A DNA stretch of 64,000 nt from Paenibacillus aceris (GTDB lineage Bacteria; Bacillota; Bacilli; Paenibacillales; NBRC-103111): assembly GCF_017874035.1 (NCBI RefSeq), contig NZ_JAGGKV010000025.1, positions 36,266-100,265 of the forward strand, written 5' to 3'. Below are positions 49,666-58,370 of the stretch, piece by piece; position 1 is the first letter of the stretch, and each line of letters starts with the position of its first letter. The notes under the pieces were generated by a model, which saw nothing but the letters and a program-made list of their open reading frames with translations, had not been told where the DNA came from and ran no database searches. Made by a program: the position numbers and the translations under genes.

Positions 49666-51356
49666 GATGCGAACACTCCCTCGTTGTCTTTTGTTTGTGC
49701 GGAAGGAAGTGTAATTTCAACCGTCGTTCCTTCTTCCAGTTTACTTCGAATTTCCATCATGCCGCCATGCGCCTCAATAATGCGGTAACAAACCATGAGA
49801 CCAAGTCCAGTACCTTTTTCCTTCGTGCTATAGAAGGGTTCTCCCAACTTGGGCAGCCGTTCCGGTGCGATACCGCAACCTTGATCAATGAAACGAATGA
49901 GAACGTTTCGCTGCGTAGGGTCGGCTGCAGCTTGGATACGCATTTTTCCCCCTTGTTCCATAGATTCCAGCGCATTTTTCAAAATATTAATGAAAACCTG
50001 CTTAATTTGCCGCTCGTCACAAGAAACAGGAGGGAGCTCAGGCGCAATATCGGCTTCGATTTGAATGTTTTCAAGCAGCGCTTGCGGATGAAGGAGTTCA
50101 ATGGTGCTCATAACAATCGCGTCGATAGTTCGAGTGGCAAAGTTCGTCGCCTGAGGCTTGGATACAAACAGGAACTCATTCACAATAAACTCAATGCGCT
50201 GCAGTTCTTTTTGCATAATTTCTATGTAATACTGCTCTTTTGTATTATTTGTTTTCAATAATTGAAGGAATCCCTTCAGAGCTGTCAAAGGATTGCGGAT
50301 TTCGTGCGCCACACCGGCAGCCAATTGGCCGACGGCAGACAGCTTATCTGATTTAATAAGCAGCTCCTGCGTCTTTTTTAACTCGGTAATATCTTTAAAT
50401 GTGATAACCGTCCCCAGAATGTGGCCCTTCTCCTCGAGAATGGGACTGGACATATATTCGACCGGGAAAGAGGTGCCATCTTTTCTCCAGAACAGGTCCT
50501 CTCTCATTATGGGATCATCCAAATTCAGCACAGTGTTTAAAATGGGACTTTCCTCGCGTGAATACGGGGTTCCATCCGTCTTTTCAGGCCGAATCAGATT
50601 ATGAATTTGCCGGCCCAGCATTTCGTCCACTTTCCAACCGGTAATAGCTTCAGCAGCCTGATTCCAAAAAATAGTGCGGCCACTCATATCAATCCCATAA
50701 ATGCCTTCTGATACGGAGTTGAGGATGAGCTGATTTTGCTTATAGAGCTTGTCGATGACCTTCTTTTGTTCTTTAACTTCCGTAAGATCTTTTAAGATGG
50801 CGTAAACCCCTACCACCTGGCCATCGACCTTCGTCGGGACGAAAGTTACATTAGAAGGGATAGGGAACCCATTTTGATGGATAAAAGAGGCCTCAAAGTT
50901 TTGCGGCATCCCGGCAGAGGCCACTTGGAAATGATGTAAAGCCTTGAGCAAATCTGGCGGGCTGATCATAGGGATAAAGGAAGTCAGCATGCTGCTTTCG
51001 CACCCAAGACCCAAAAGGCTTTCGATCCCATCATTAGCTGACAGTACTTCACCATCGAGGCTAAATGAAATAATCGAGTCCGGATGATTGTCGTATAAGG
51101 ATTGATAGCGCTCGGCGGTTTCCAGAATGGCGGCTTCTTTGCGTTTTATCCTTTTAATCCCGAACCAAGCCAATCCAACCATTGAGCAAAATACAATCAT
51201 ATCGGTTGTTACACCGATGAAACGGTGAGCCTTTACGTAAGGAATCTGATGGATAATGAAAAAATCCGCACCGACCAGTATGAGAGCGATCATATGATAT
51301 ACAAGCATAAGCTGGTATAAAGTATAATTGCTATTTGTCGTTTTCTGTTTTATCAT
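49662..51356 (-). CDS. PAS-domain sensor histidine kinase (sporulation-kinase-like)
   Basis: 564 aa. Two membrane helices at the N-terminus (~14-34 and ~48-66), then two or three PAS domains (~78-200, ~205-325, with YGIDMSGRTIFWNQAAEAITGW), H-box GVAHEIRNPLTALKGF (phospho-His ~349), N-box QVFINILKNALESME, G1 DQGCGIAPE, G2 GTGLGLMVCYRII. The H-box and layout resemble the KinA-E kinases feeding Spo0F, but no response regulator gene is adjacent. First gene of a two-gene transcript with the HAD phosphatase. Confidence 0.93.
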   Translation of the reverse strand: MIKQKTTNSNYTLYQLMLVYHMIALILVGADFFIIHQIPYVKAHRFIGVTTDMIVFCSMVGLAWFGIKRIKRKEAAILETAERYQSLYDNHPDSIISFSLDGEVLSANDGIESLLGLGCESSMLTSFIPMISPPDLLKALHHFQVASAGMPQNFEASFIHQNGFPIPSNVTFVPTKVDGQVVGVYAILKDLTEVKEQKKVIDKLYKQNQLILNSVSEGIYGIDMSGRTIFWNQAAEAITGWKVDEMLGRQIHNLIRPEKTDGTPYSREESPILNTVLNLDDPIMREDLFWRKDGTSFPVEYMSSPILEEKGHILGTVITFKDITELKKTQELLIKSDKLSAVGQLAAGVAHEIRNPLTALKGFLQLLKTNNTKEQYYIEIMQKELQRIEFIVNEFLFVSKPQATNFATRTIDAIVMSTIELLHPQALLENIQIEADIAPELPPVSCDERQIKQVFINILKNALESMEQGGKMRIQAAADPTQRNVLIRFIDQGCGIAPERLPKLGEPFYSTKEKGTGLGLMVCYRIIEAHGGMMEIRSKLEEGTTVEITLPSAQTKDNEGVFAS

Positions 51357-51388
51357 GGCGGGCTATCAGCGCTCCTTTGAGGGACATA

Positions 51389-51405
51389 CACTTTTTAAGT
51401 GTATC
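51389..51405. other. Short palindrome in histidine-kinase/cheX intergenic region
   Basis: TACACTT-TTT-AAGTGTA forms a perfect hairpin or operator between the divergent genes. A TATAAT occurs at 51579-51584 before cheX. Nothing else is recognised between 51357 and 51641. Confidence 0.4.
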
Positions 51406-51641
51406 AGGATTCGACACATTTATATATAATCTTCCAGATTACAGGCTGGATTTCCTGCTGAAAAAGATCTCTAAATCCATGTTTGACAATTTTAGTATGA
51501 AGGCAGGACGAAGCTCTGTATGTGAGTACAAGGAACTAATTTATGAAAAAATGCAGTATACTTGTCCTAGTATTTTAGGTATAATGTTGAAAAAGGTCGT
51601 TTTTCGTGGAACTTATTCACAAATGAGATCGGAGCGGAGCT

Positions 51642-52100
51642 ATGAAGGCTGAGTACATTAATCCTTTTTTGGAGTCGGCTAGAATTGTCATCGAGCAGGT
51701 TGCTAACATTCGCCCAACTACCGGGCAGCTCGGCGTCAAAGACGTCAAATTTGTGGAAAAGTATATTTGGATCCAAATCGGGATGACCGGACAAATGGAA
51801 GGCGATATTGTTTTCGGGTTGGCTGAAGATGTCGCCCTGAAGATGGTTTCTGCGATGATGGGCGGATTTGTGATTACGGAAATGGACGATATGGGCAAGA
51901 GTGCCATATCGGAGCTCGGTAATATGATTAGCGGGAATGCGAGCACGATGCTCTTTAATCAAGGTGTGAGGGTGGATATTACGCCTCCGAAGCTTGTTCA
52001 ATCTGCAACGGCTGCAGGATTTGTGCCGAAGAGAGCGTTAACTATACCGTTGATCATGGATAGCATTGGCGAGCTGGACATTCAAGTGTTAATTACGTAA
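51642..52100 (+). CDS. cheX: Chemotaxis protein CheX (CheY-P phosphatase)
   Basis: 152 aa. The CheC/CheX/FliY-type active-site pair Glu...Asn is in KSAISELGNMISGNASTML (~86-104). CheX dephosphorylates CheY-P and so ends the chemotactic signal. It stands alone rather than in a che operon. Start ATG behind GGAGCGGAG. Confidence 0.9.
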   Translation: MKAEYINPFLESARIVIEQVANIRPTTGQLGVKDVKFVEKYIWIQIGMTGQMEGDIVFGLAEDVALKMVSAMMGGFVITEMDDMGKSAISELGNMISGNASTMLFNQGVRVDITPPKLVQSATAAGFVPKRALTIPLIMDSIGELDIQVLIT

Positions 52101-52204
52101 TATGAATTTTGAATAATTATGCTGGATACATATGTTAGAATGAATGGAGTACTGCGGTAAGCAGTTCTCTTTTTTTTTTGTAATTTGCTGAAATAAGGAG
52201 AGAA

Positions 52205-52987
52205 ATGACGTTGAACATCTCGAACAAAATCGTCTTGATTACAGGGGCTTCAAGCGGTATCGGCGCCGTCATGGCACAGCAATTTGCGGCAATGGGGGCG
52301 ATCCCCGTTCTAACTGCCCGCAGTACAGACAAGCTCGAAACGATTGCAGCCGGCATACAAGGTCAACATGCAGTTTACGCCTTAGATGTAACGAATACGC
52401 AGCAGGTCAATGAGGTGGTTAGCCAGGTTATTGCGAAGTTCGGCCGCATTGATATTTTAATCAATAATGCCGGTTATGGAATATTTGAATCGTTCGCAGG
52501 GGCGCCTCTTGAGCACTTTGAAGATATGATGAACGTGAACTACATGGGGATCGTCCGTTGTACACAAGCGGTATTGCCTCATATGCTGAAGGCAGGAAGT
52601 GGTCATATCGTGAACATTGCTTCTATGGCGGGCAAAATCGGTTCAGCCAAATCTACGGGCTACTCGGCAACGAAGCATGCCGTACTTGGTTTCACGAACA
52701 GCTTGCGTCAGGAATTGATGCGAACGGGGATTTCCGTTACGGCGATTAACCCGGGACCGATCTCCACACCATTCTTCGATAAAGCAGACCCGAGTGGGAA
52801 CTATGTTAAAAATGTCGCTTGGTTTATGCTCAAACCGGAGAAAGTCGTTAAAGAACTAATCCATGCCGTACAGAAAAAAATACCGGAAAAGAATCTTCCT
52901 TTTGTAGCTGGCGTCGGAATTAAGCTGTTTCATCTGTTTCCCCGGCTTTTCGACCGGCTGGCCTCGGGTATTCTAAATAAAAAATAA
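52205..52987 (+). CDS. Short-chain dehydrogenase/reductase
   Basis: 260 aa. The classical SDR nucleotide motif TGASSGIG is at 13-20, NNAGYG at ~89, catalytic Ser in IASMAGKIG (~140) and YSATK (Tyr153, Lys157). The C-terminal KNLPFVAGVGIKLFHLFPRLFDR resembles the DltE/YqjQ-like SDRs of Bacilli. NAD(P)-dependent; substrate unknown. SD AAGGAG is close to the ATG. A strong terminator follows. Confidence 0.92.
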   Translation: MTLNISNKIVLITGASSGIGAVMAQQFAAMGAIPVLTARSTDKLETIAAGIQGQHAVYALDVTNTQQVNEVVSQVIAKFGRIDILINNAGYGIFESFAGAPLEHFEDMMNVNYMGIVRCTQAVLPHMLKAGSGHIVNIASMAGKIGSAKSTGYSATKHAVLGFTNSLRQELMRTGISVTAINPGPISTPFFDKADPSGNYVKNVAWFMLKPEKVVKELIHAVQKKIPEKNLPFVAGVGIKLFHLFPRLFDRLASGILNKK

Positions 52988-53026
52988 AGCGGCTCCCGGT
53001 CTGCAGACTGGGATTCCGCTTTTTTC
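52988..53026 (+). terminator. Terminator after SDR gene
   Basis: AGCGG...CCGCT closes an inner CCCGGTCT/AGACTGGG stem around GC, followed by TTTTTT (52988-53026). Confidence 0.88.
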
Positions 53027-53134
53027 AGTAGAGTAAGAAAGTATAAGTTTTATACTTTTGCTTCGCACCTACCTTGACAAACGCGCTCGTCCTAATTGGA
53101 CGACGAATCGTTTATCCTTGTACTGTGAGCGAAA

Positions 53135-53392
53135 TTACTTCGACTCAGGTTTTTTTGCTTGCTGGGCTTGGTTGAGATCACGAATCTCTTCGAAAATGCG
53201 GCGCACTTCGGCTTTGCTTTCCGGATGCGTTTGATTCCAATGGGAAGTCAAGGCGGGAAGCGATTTATGAACGTGATTAAAGAATGCCCAAATCTTTATT
53301 TTCTCAAGCATTTCAGGCGATGTGTCTCCCGTAATGAGTTCAGCGGTTTTTAACACTAAGGCGTTAAATTCTTTCTCAAAATCTGTATTCAT
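53135..53392 (-). CDS. DUF2573-family protein (YusU-like)
   Basis: 85 aa, acidic-to-neutral helical protein. The N-terminus MNTDFEKEFNALVLKTAELITGDTSPEMLEKIKIWAFFNHV (two blocks) resembles Bacillus subtilis YusU / DUF2573, with the GD(T/S)SPE-(x)-KIKxWA pattern; this is from memory and not a search. Function unknown. Start behind GAAGGGAT. Divergent from the alpha/beta hydrolase gene. Confidence 0.7.
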   Translation of the reverse strand: MNTDFEKEFNALVLKTAELITGDTSPEMLEKIKIWAFFNHVHKSLPALTSHWNQTHPESKAEVRRIFEEIRDLNQAQQAKKPESK

Positions 53393-53474
53393 AGTTTCAT
53401 CCCTTCGGATGGAAAATAGTAAGACACTTTAAGTTTATATGATGATCTGACAGCTGTCAAAATAGGGGGAACCC

Positions 53475-54284
53475 ATGTCCATAGCACAATTGCAAGATGG
53501 TCAGTTAGTGGCAAGAGAGCAAATTCGCTGCTTTGTGAAGCATATTTCACTATTTATTCTTACCTATGTAAGCCAGGGGTTAAAGGTGAAGGGACTTTTA
53601 GCCGTTCCGGAAGGAACAAATCCACTCCCAGCAGTTATTTACTGCAGAGGAGGAATCAAACGTGTGGGTATGGTTCGGAAGCGGCGAATTATCTCCATGG
53701 CGAAACGCGGTTATGTCGTCTTTGCGCCCTATTATAGAGGAAATGAAGGCGGTGAAGGGCGCGAAGATTTCGCAGGGGAAGACAGGTTCGATGTATTTCA
53801 TGCCATTCCATTGGTACAGTCCTTAGATGAAGTACAACCTGGTCCTGTATCTTTAATCGGGTTTTCCCGTGGGGCCGTTATGGCGATGCGCGCGGCTAGA
53901 GAGTGCAGCGGGGTTGGCCCTGTTGTTGTTTGGGGAGGAGTGAGTGACATGTTCGATACGTACGAGCAGCGAGTGGATTTGCGGCGGATGTTAAAGCGCG
54001 TAGTCGGGCACCCGAAGAAACAAGTGGAAGCTTATCAAGATCGGTCCCCGGCGTCATGGGTTCACGAGGTCGACACATCCATTTATATCATTCATGGTAC
54101 TCATGACTCGCAAGTCGATATCGGTCATGCCAAAAAATTGGCTGAATCCTTGGAAAGAGCAGGAAAAGCTTACACGATGGCCTTATTCACAGGACTAGAT
54201 CACCGCTTTCCCCGGAAAGAAGATGAGAAGGCGCTTGATGATGTATTTGCCTGGCTACGAGAAAAAAACCAACATAAGTACTAA
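53475..54284 (+). CDS. Alpha/beta hydrolase, prolyl-oligopeptidase-like esterase
   Basis: 269 aa. Catalytic triad can be placed: Ser in SLIGFSRGAVMAMRAA (~123), Asp in IIHGTHDSQVDIGHA (~215-220) and His in TGLDHRFPRKED (~244). PAVIYCRGG near 55 is the oxyanion strand. It is cytoplasmic (no signal). Likely a peptidase S9-like esterase of unknown substrate. SD GGGGGAA. Confidence 0.85.
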   Translation: MSIAQLQDGQLVAREQIRCFVKHISLFILTYVSQGLKVKGLLAVPEGTNPLPAVIYCRGGIKRVGMVRKRRIISMAKRGYVVFAPYYRGNEGGEGREDFAGEDRFDVFHAIPLVQSLDEVQPGPVSLIGFSRGAVMAMRAARECSGVGPVVVWGGVSDMFDTYEQRVDLRRMLKRVVGHPKKQVEAYQDRSPASWVHEVDTSIYIIHGTHDSQVDIGHAKKLAESLERAGKAYTMALFTGLDHRFPRKEDEKALDDVFAWLREKNQHKY

Positions 54285-54319
54285 GTGGATTATATTACCA
54301 TAATACTTTGTTTTTATTG

Positions 54320-54348
54320 TTGTTTACTCCCTAGCTTTGCCCTAAAAT
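54320..54348 (+). promoter_or_regulatory. Candidate promoter of sigma-factor gene
   Basis: TTGTTT (54320-54325), 17-base spacer, TAAAAT (54343-54348). It resembles a SigA promoter rather than an ECF-type one. Confidence 0.45.
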
Positions 54349-54394
54349 AAGGGTATGAAATAGAGATTGTTTTTACCTGGTTGGCTAGGGGGCG

Positions 54395-54976
54395 TTGATT
54401 TCGAAGTCTCTCAGACTGTTATTTAGCAGTGATTTCTATAACTTAGAGAAGAGCGTGCAGGAACAGATATATCATGAGTTCTATCTCCTCGTCTATCCGA
54501 TGATTTATTTTATTCTTAGGGATCATGCGGCTGTAGAGGATATCATTCAAGAGTCTTTTCTTCGGGCTGTGCACAAGGCGCCGCTGCTTCAAGATATAGA
54601 TAAATATGAAAGCTGGGTTAAGAAGTTGACCCGGAATGTAACGCTGAATCACCTCCGGAAGCACAAACGCAACCGGGATGAATTAGAAACTGAGCTCATG
54701 CTGTGTATAAAGGAAACGGCGCCAACCTCGGATTATTTGGGTACTCTGGATCAAGAGGTCGAGCTGAAGCTTATGCGCGAAGCCATCATCTCTTATATCA
54801 ACCAATTAACACCGTCCTACCGGCAAATTATTGCGATGAAATGGATACATAATTTATCTTACAAGGATATGGCGATGGAGCTCGGGGTTACAGAGGGTGT
54901 TGTACGTCAGCGTTTGTTCCGGGCAAGAGACGTGATCAAGCAGAAGCTGTTAGAAGAGTGGGGAACAGGCAAATAA
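54395..54976 (+). CDS. Sigma-70 family (ECF-type) RNA polymerase sigma factor
   Basis: 193 aa, TTG start close behind TAGGGGG. Region 2: YPMIYFILRDHAAVEDIIQESFLRAVH and DKYESWVKKLTRNVTLNHLRKHKRN; region 4: LTPSYRQIIAMKWIHNLSYKDMAMELGVTEGVVRQRLFRARDVIKQ (in two blocks). Regions 1 and 3 are missing, as in ECF sigmas. No anti-sigma gene is next to it, which is unusual; the following gene is a DEAD-box helicase 145 bases on. Confidence 0.9.
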   Translation: MISKSLRLLFSSDFYNLEKSVQEQIYHEFYLLVYPMIYFILRDHAAVEDIIQESFLRAVHKAPLLQDIDKYESWVKKLTRNVTLNHLRKHKRNRDELETELMLCIKETAPTSDYLGTLDQEVELKLMREAIISYINQLTPSYRQIIAMKWIHNLSYKDMAMELGVTEGVVRQRLFRARDVIKQKLLEEWGTGK

Positions 54977-55121
54977 GAGTCCATGCGGACTCTTATTTCT
55001 GCTTATATGGAGAAAGATATTGTCCGTTTAGCGGTGTTTTTCCAAGTTCCGATTTGTATCGATATAAGGCGTGGCATATAATAGGGTCATTAGGTTGAAT
55101 GAGAAAAGGGGTTTACGTCCA

Positions 55122-56501
55122 TTGAGTACAAGCTTTGAACAGCTGCAAATTGCACAAACGTATTTAGATAAATTGAAAGAACTGGGCATTGGAGAGCCAA
55201 CGCCGATTCAGACAGAAGCGATCCCTGTTTTAAAACAAGGTAGCGATGCGATCATTCAGTCCCAAACAGGCACAGGCAAAACGTTAGCGTATTTACTGCC
55301 GGCTCTGGAACAAATTGATCCAACACAGAAACAGCTGCAGGTTCTTGTTGTTGTCCCTACAAGGGAGCTGGGGATGCAAATCATGCAGGAAATTGAAAAA
55401 TTAACGGCCGGCGGCCCAATTCGTTCGCAATCTTTGATTGGCGGAGCGGCTGTGGTCAGACAGGTCGAAAAGCTTCGACTGCATCCTCATATCGTTGTGG
55501 GAACACCTGGGCGTTTGCTTGAGCTAATGAAAATAAAAAAGCTGACGTTGCACCATGTGAAAATCGGCGTTATCGATGAAGTGGATCAAGTGTTCGAGTT
55601 AGGTTCTATGCAGGATGTTGAAGCCGTCCTAAAAGGGATGCTGAAGTCCAGTCAAAAAGTATTCGTGTCTGCGACAATTCCGCAAAGTACAGAGCAAGCG
55701 GCAGGCAGATGGCTGAAGGAGCCTGTTATTATTAAAATCAATCCAAGCCAGCGCACTGCGGAAACCTTGGAACATCTGTATGTGGTATGCCAGGAACGTG
55801 AAAAGATTGATACACTTCGAAGACTTGTGCGTTTAATTAAGCCCAAATCTGCAATTGTCTTTATCAATGTTACGGACGATATCGCTCAAGTTGTAGCTAA
55901 GCTTCAATATGTTGGATTGTCTATAGAAGCTTTATACGGAGAAGCGAGCAAACAGGACCGGGCCAAAGTGATGGGGAGTTTCCGCGATGGGAAATTCCAA
56001 TTGCTGCTGGCGACGGACGTTGCTGCAAGAGGATTGGACATTGAAGGGGTTACGCATGTCTTCCATTTGGATCCTGCCACTAACGCGGAGTACTATCTCC
56101 ACCGCGTAGGCCGGACCGGTCGAATGGGCCGCGAGGGCACGACCATTTCCATCGTGACACCGAAGGAGCAGTTCATTCTCGATAAATTCGAGAAACAGCT
56201 CGGTATCACGATCGCGCCGAAGGCGATGTACGAGGGCCGGCTCGTCGATCCGGCCCAGGATCGTAGTGCGGCTGCTATGCGCAGCCGCCGTGAAGCTGCG
56301 CGCCCGAGGGAAGCGGCAGCTGTACGCACCAGCGCTGCGTCGATGGACGCGCGCGAGGTTAGCGCTGCCCCGGCGAAGCCGGCAGCGCCGAAGCACACGG
56401 CCGCCGGCGGCAAGGCCGTGAGTAAAGCCCAGCGCGAGCGAGATCGCAAGAGCAAGGGCGCTCCTCGCTGGCTTAAGGAAAAGCAGCAGAACAAAGAGTA
56501 G
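55122..56501 (+). CDS. DEAD-box RNA helicase with DEVD motif II
   Basis: 459 aa from TTG 55122 (MSTSFEQLQIAQTYLDKLKE), behind AAAAGGGG; a GTG start 51 bases upstream adds an unrelated basic leader. Motifs: Q motif GIGEPTPIQTEAIP, I SQTGTGKT (~48-55), Ia VPTRELGMQ, Ib TPGRLLEL, II VIDEVDQV (DEVD at ~152 instead of DEAD), III SATIPQ, IV-V LLATDVAARGLDIEG, VI HRVGRTGRMG. The C-terminal ~80 residues are Ala/Arg/Lys-rich and GC-rich and probably bind RNA. Resembles the cold-shock or ribosome-assembly helicases of Bacilli. Confidence 0.93.
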   Translation: MSTSFEQLQIAQTYLDKLKELGIGEPTPIQTEAIPVLKQGSDAIIQSQTGTGKTLAYLLPALEQIDPTQKQLQVLVVVPTRELGMQIMQEIEKLTAGGPIRSQSLIGGAAVVRQVEKLRLHPHIVVGTPGRLLELMKIKKLTLHHVKIGVIDEVDQVFELGSMQDVEAVLKGMLKSSQKVFVSATIPQSTEQAAGRWLKEPVIIKINPSQRTAETLEHLYVVCQEREKIDTLRRLVRLIKPKSAIVFINVTDDIAQVVAKLQYVGLSIEALYGEASKQDRAKVMGSFRDGKFQLLLATDVAARGLDIEGVTHVFHLDPATNAEYYLHRVGRTGRMGREGTTISIVTPKEQFILDKFEKQLGITIAPKAMYEGRLVDPAQDRSAAAMRSRREAARPREAAAVRTSAASMDAREVSAAPAKPAAPKHTAAGGKAVSKAQRERDRKSKGAPRWLKEKQQNKE

Positions 56502-56554
56502 CCGATTACGGTTCGGTACAGCTCGTCAAATCTGTCTTCTGCGGGGTGTGAAGC

Positions 56555-57100
56555 GTGCTGAAAAAGTTATTTGTTTTCGCCATTGCGGTTATCGTCATTC
56601 TTACGGCCGCCGCGGCGATGATCATCCGGCACATCAAACCTACTGAGGATCTAGACCTGAACTATGAAGAAATCTCGATCGCCAGTAAAGTCGCAGACAT
56701 TGTCAAGAACAGGAAGCTGGAGGTGCAGGTAAGCGAGCAAGATTTAAACAATCTTGTCAAAAAGCAGTTGGCCGCCCATCAGACTTTGCCTAATGGTGTT
56801 CGAATCGAAGGGGCCAAGCTCACACTTCAGGGGGCAGACCTTGTAGCTGACGTAAATGTCAGGTGGCAGGACAAAGTGCCTGTGGGTGCCCAATTGCTTT
56901 TTACCCTAGCATGGGATCCGCCGAATGTGGTTATTCAACATCAAAGCACGATGATCAAAGGCATGCAGTTACCAAAAGAATGGCTTCAGCTGGCTCCAAT
57001 TGAGCTTTCAATCGAAGATCACTTGCCGCTGCTTATTGGTGTGAAGGATGTGCGGTTCGAGGAGAAAGCGGTCTATATACAATTGAAGGCGCTGCGGTAA
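56555..57100 (+). CDS. Membrane-anchored YpmS-like (DUF2140) protein
   Basis: 181 aa, GTG start. One N-terminal membrane helix (LFVFAIAVIVILTAAAAMII), then an extracytoplasmic beta-rich domain (VSEQDLNNLVKKQLAAHQTLPNGVRIEGAKLTLQGADL in pieces, ADVNVRWQDKVPVGAQLLFTL). The order helix, linker, 'SEKELN.l....' and 'g..i.l..d...' resembles DUF2140/YpmS, but the match is by eye. Function unknown. It ends in a strong terminator. Confidence 0.6.
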   Translation: MLKKLFVFAIAVIVILTAAAAMIIRHIKPTEDLDLNYEEISIASKVADIVKNRKLEVQVSEQDLNNLVKKQLAAHQTLPNGVRIEGAKLTLQGADLVADVNVRWQDKVPVGAQLLFTLAWDPPNVVIQHQSTMIKGMQLPKEWLQLAPIELSIEDHLPLLIGVKDVRFEEKAVYIQLKALR

Positions 57101-57114
57101 TAAGGTGGCTGAGC

Positions 57115-57152
57115 AAAAAAAGGACAACCCGATGGACGGGTTGTCCTTTTTC
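57115..57152. terminator. Bidirectional terminator
   Basis: AAAAAAAGGACAACCC, a six-base loop, and GGGTTGTCCTTTTT (57115-57152), between convergent genes ending at 57100 and 57168. Confidence 0.9.
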
Positions 57153-57167
57153 TATAAACAGCGTCTG

Positions 57168-58370
57168 CTATGTTACAATCGCGGACTCCTGTGCCCTTTT
57201 ACTCGCAGCTTGCACCTTCCACCTGCGAGAATAGACAACAATCCCGAACACCACACACATGCCAGCTAACACAAACCAAATCGACACGCCAACTTGAAAT
57301 TTATCCATCCCCCAGCCAACGCCCAGCGGAAGGACGGATCCGCCTAAACCGCCAGCTGCAATAAGCGTGCTTGTTGTTTGCTCCGTACGTCCAGGGAGCA
57401 GTTGATTCGCATAGATTAGAGCGACAGCGAACATTCCTGACATGAAGAGGCCAAGCAGAAGAACGATAGCGAAGCTGCTCCACAGCTGAGTGCTGAACAA
57501 CCACAAAAAAACAGTAATCAAGCTGCCGCCAAAAGAGACGGCCAAGTAGCGGAAATAGGTCATTTTCTCGGCAAGAACGCCGGCGAATAGACGCCCTACT
57601 ACCATAGCAATCCAGTAAGCCGTTACCGCCAAAGTGGAAACAGAGCTTGATGTGTGCATTTGATCGATAAAGATCGAAGGCAGGAAATTAACAATCGTAT
57701 TTTCCATCCCTACGTAAATGAAGAAAACAAGCATGAATAGGATAAGGAAAGTTAAGGAGCTTTTCGTCAGAGCCGGAGGCTTATTATCTTGCTGCGTCCG
57801 GTCTGCTTTGTGAGCCAACAATTCGTCGTGCTCCCCTAAGGAAAGCTTCGACCAAATGAAGCCTGTGGCTAGAGCGCTTAGTCCCAGCAGCATAAAGCCA
57901 TATTTCCATAGCCCGTTGGCAATCAGGAAACTCGAAACAATTGGCATAATTAATGCGCCAAGACCGAAGAAAACTTCAAGCGTACTGAAGGCAGAAGCTT
58001 GCTTATCCTTCGCTGCCATTAAAACAAAAGTAGAAATGCTCGCTTCAACGAGCCCGAAAGCCACACCTGCTAAGAATGACAGACACACCGCGAGAGGCCA
58101 AGGAGGCAGCATCACGATGGCGATCATGGCTATAAAGAGCAGCCCAAAAGCCGTAATTATCGTGCTTCGCCGGCTGATGCGACGGCTGAGTGAGGGCATG
58201 CTTAGCACACCAAGAAGGAATCCGCCGAACTCCAGGAACACCAGCAGACCCCCGTCGCTGTAGCTCCGTCCATAGTGTGCAAGTAATTCAGGCAAAACAG
58301 CGCCAAAAATAACGTGAGTACAGCCTGTTAATAAGTAGGACAAGCAGCCCATGATGAGCAATCTTTTCAT
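57168..58370 (-). CDS. MFS transporter (DeoR-HAD-MFS operon)
   Basis: 400 aa with 12 predicted helices and a central charged loop (GEHDELLAHKADRTQQDNKP, ~178-197). N-terminal CLSYLLTGCTHVIFGAVLPELLAHYG and loop SLSRRISRRSTI fit MFS. The family resembles sugar-type (FucP-like) permeases, but the substrate is not clear. It overlaps the HAD gene by four bases and is the last gene of the DeoR operon, suggesting uptake of the compound sensed by the DeoR protein. Confidence 0.88.
   Translation of the reverse strand: MKRLLIMGCLSYLLTGCTHVIFGAVLPELLAHYGRSYSDGGLLVFLEFGGFLLGVLSMPSLSRRISRRSTIITAFGLLFIAMIAIVMLPPWPLAVCLSFLAGVAFGLVEASISTFVLMAAKDKQASAFSTLEVFFGLGALIMPIVSSFLIANGLWKYGFMLLGLSALATGFIWSKLSLGEHDELLAHKADRTQQDNKPPALTKSSLTFLILFMLVFFIYVGMENTIVNFLPSIFIDQMHTSSSVSTLAVTAYWIAMVVGRLFAGVLAEKMTYFRYLAVSFGGSLITVFLWLFSTQLWSSFAIVLLLGLFMSGMFAVALIYANQLLPGRTEQTTSTLIAAGGLGGSVLPLGVGWGMDKFQVGVSIWFVLAGMCVVFGIVVYSRRWKVQAASKRAQESAIVT

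Noticed and set aside
51335..51652. 105-codon frame between histidine kinase and cheX
   Set aside because: Begins inside the kinase gene on the opposite strand, holds a palindrome and promoter-like sequence, and has no family resemblance.
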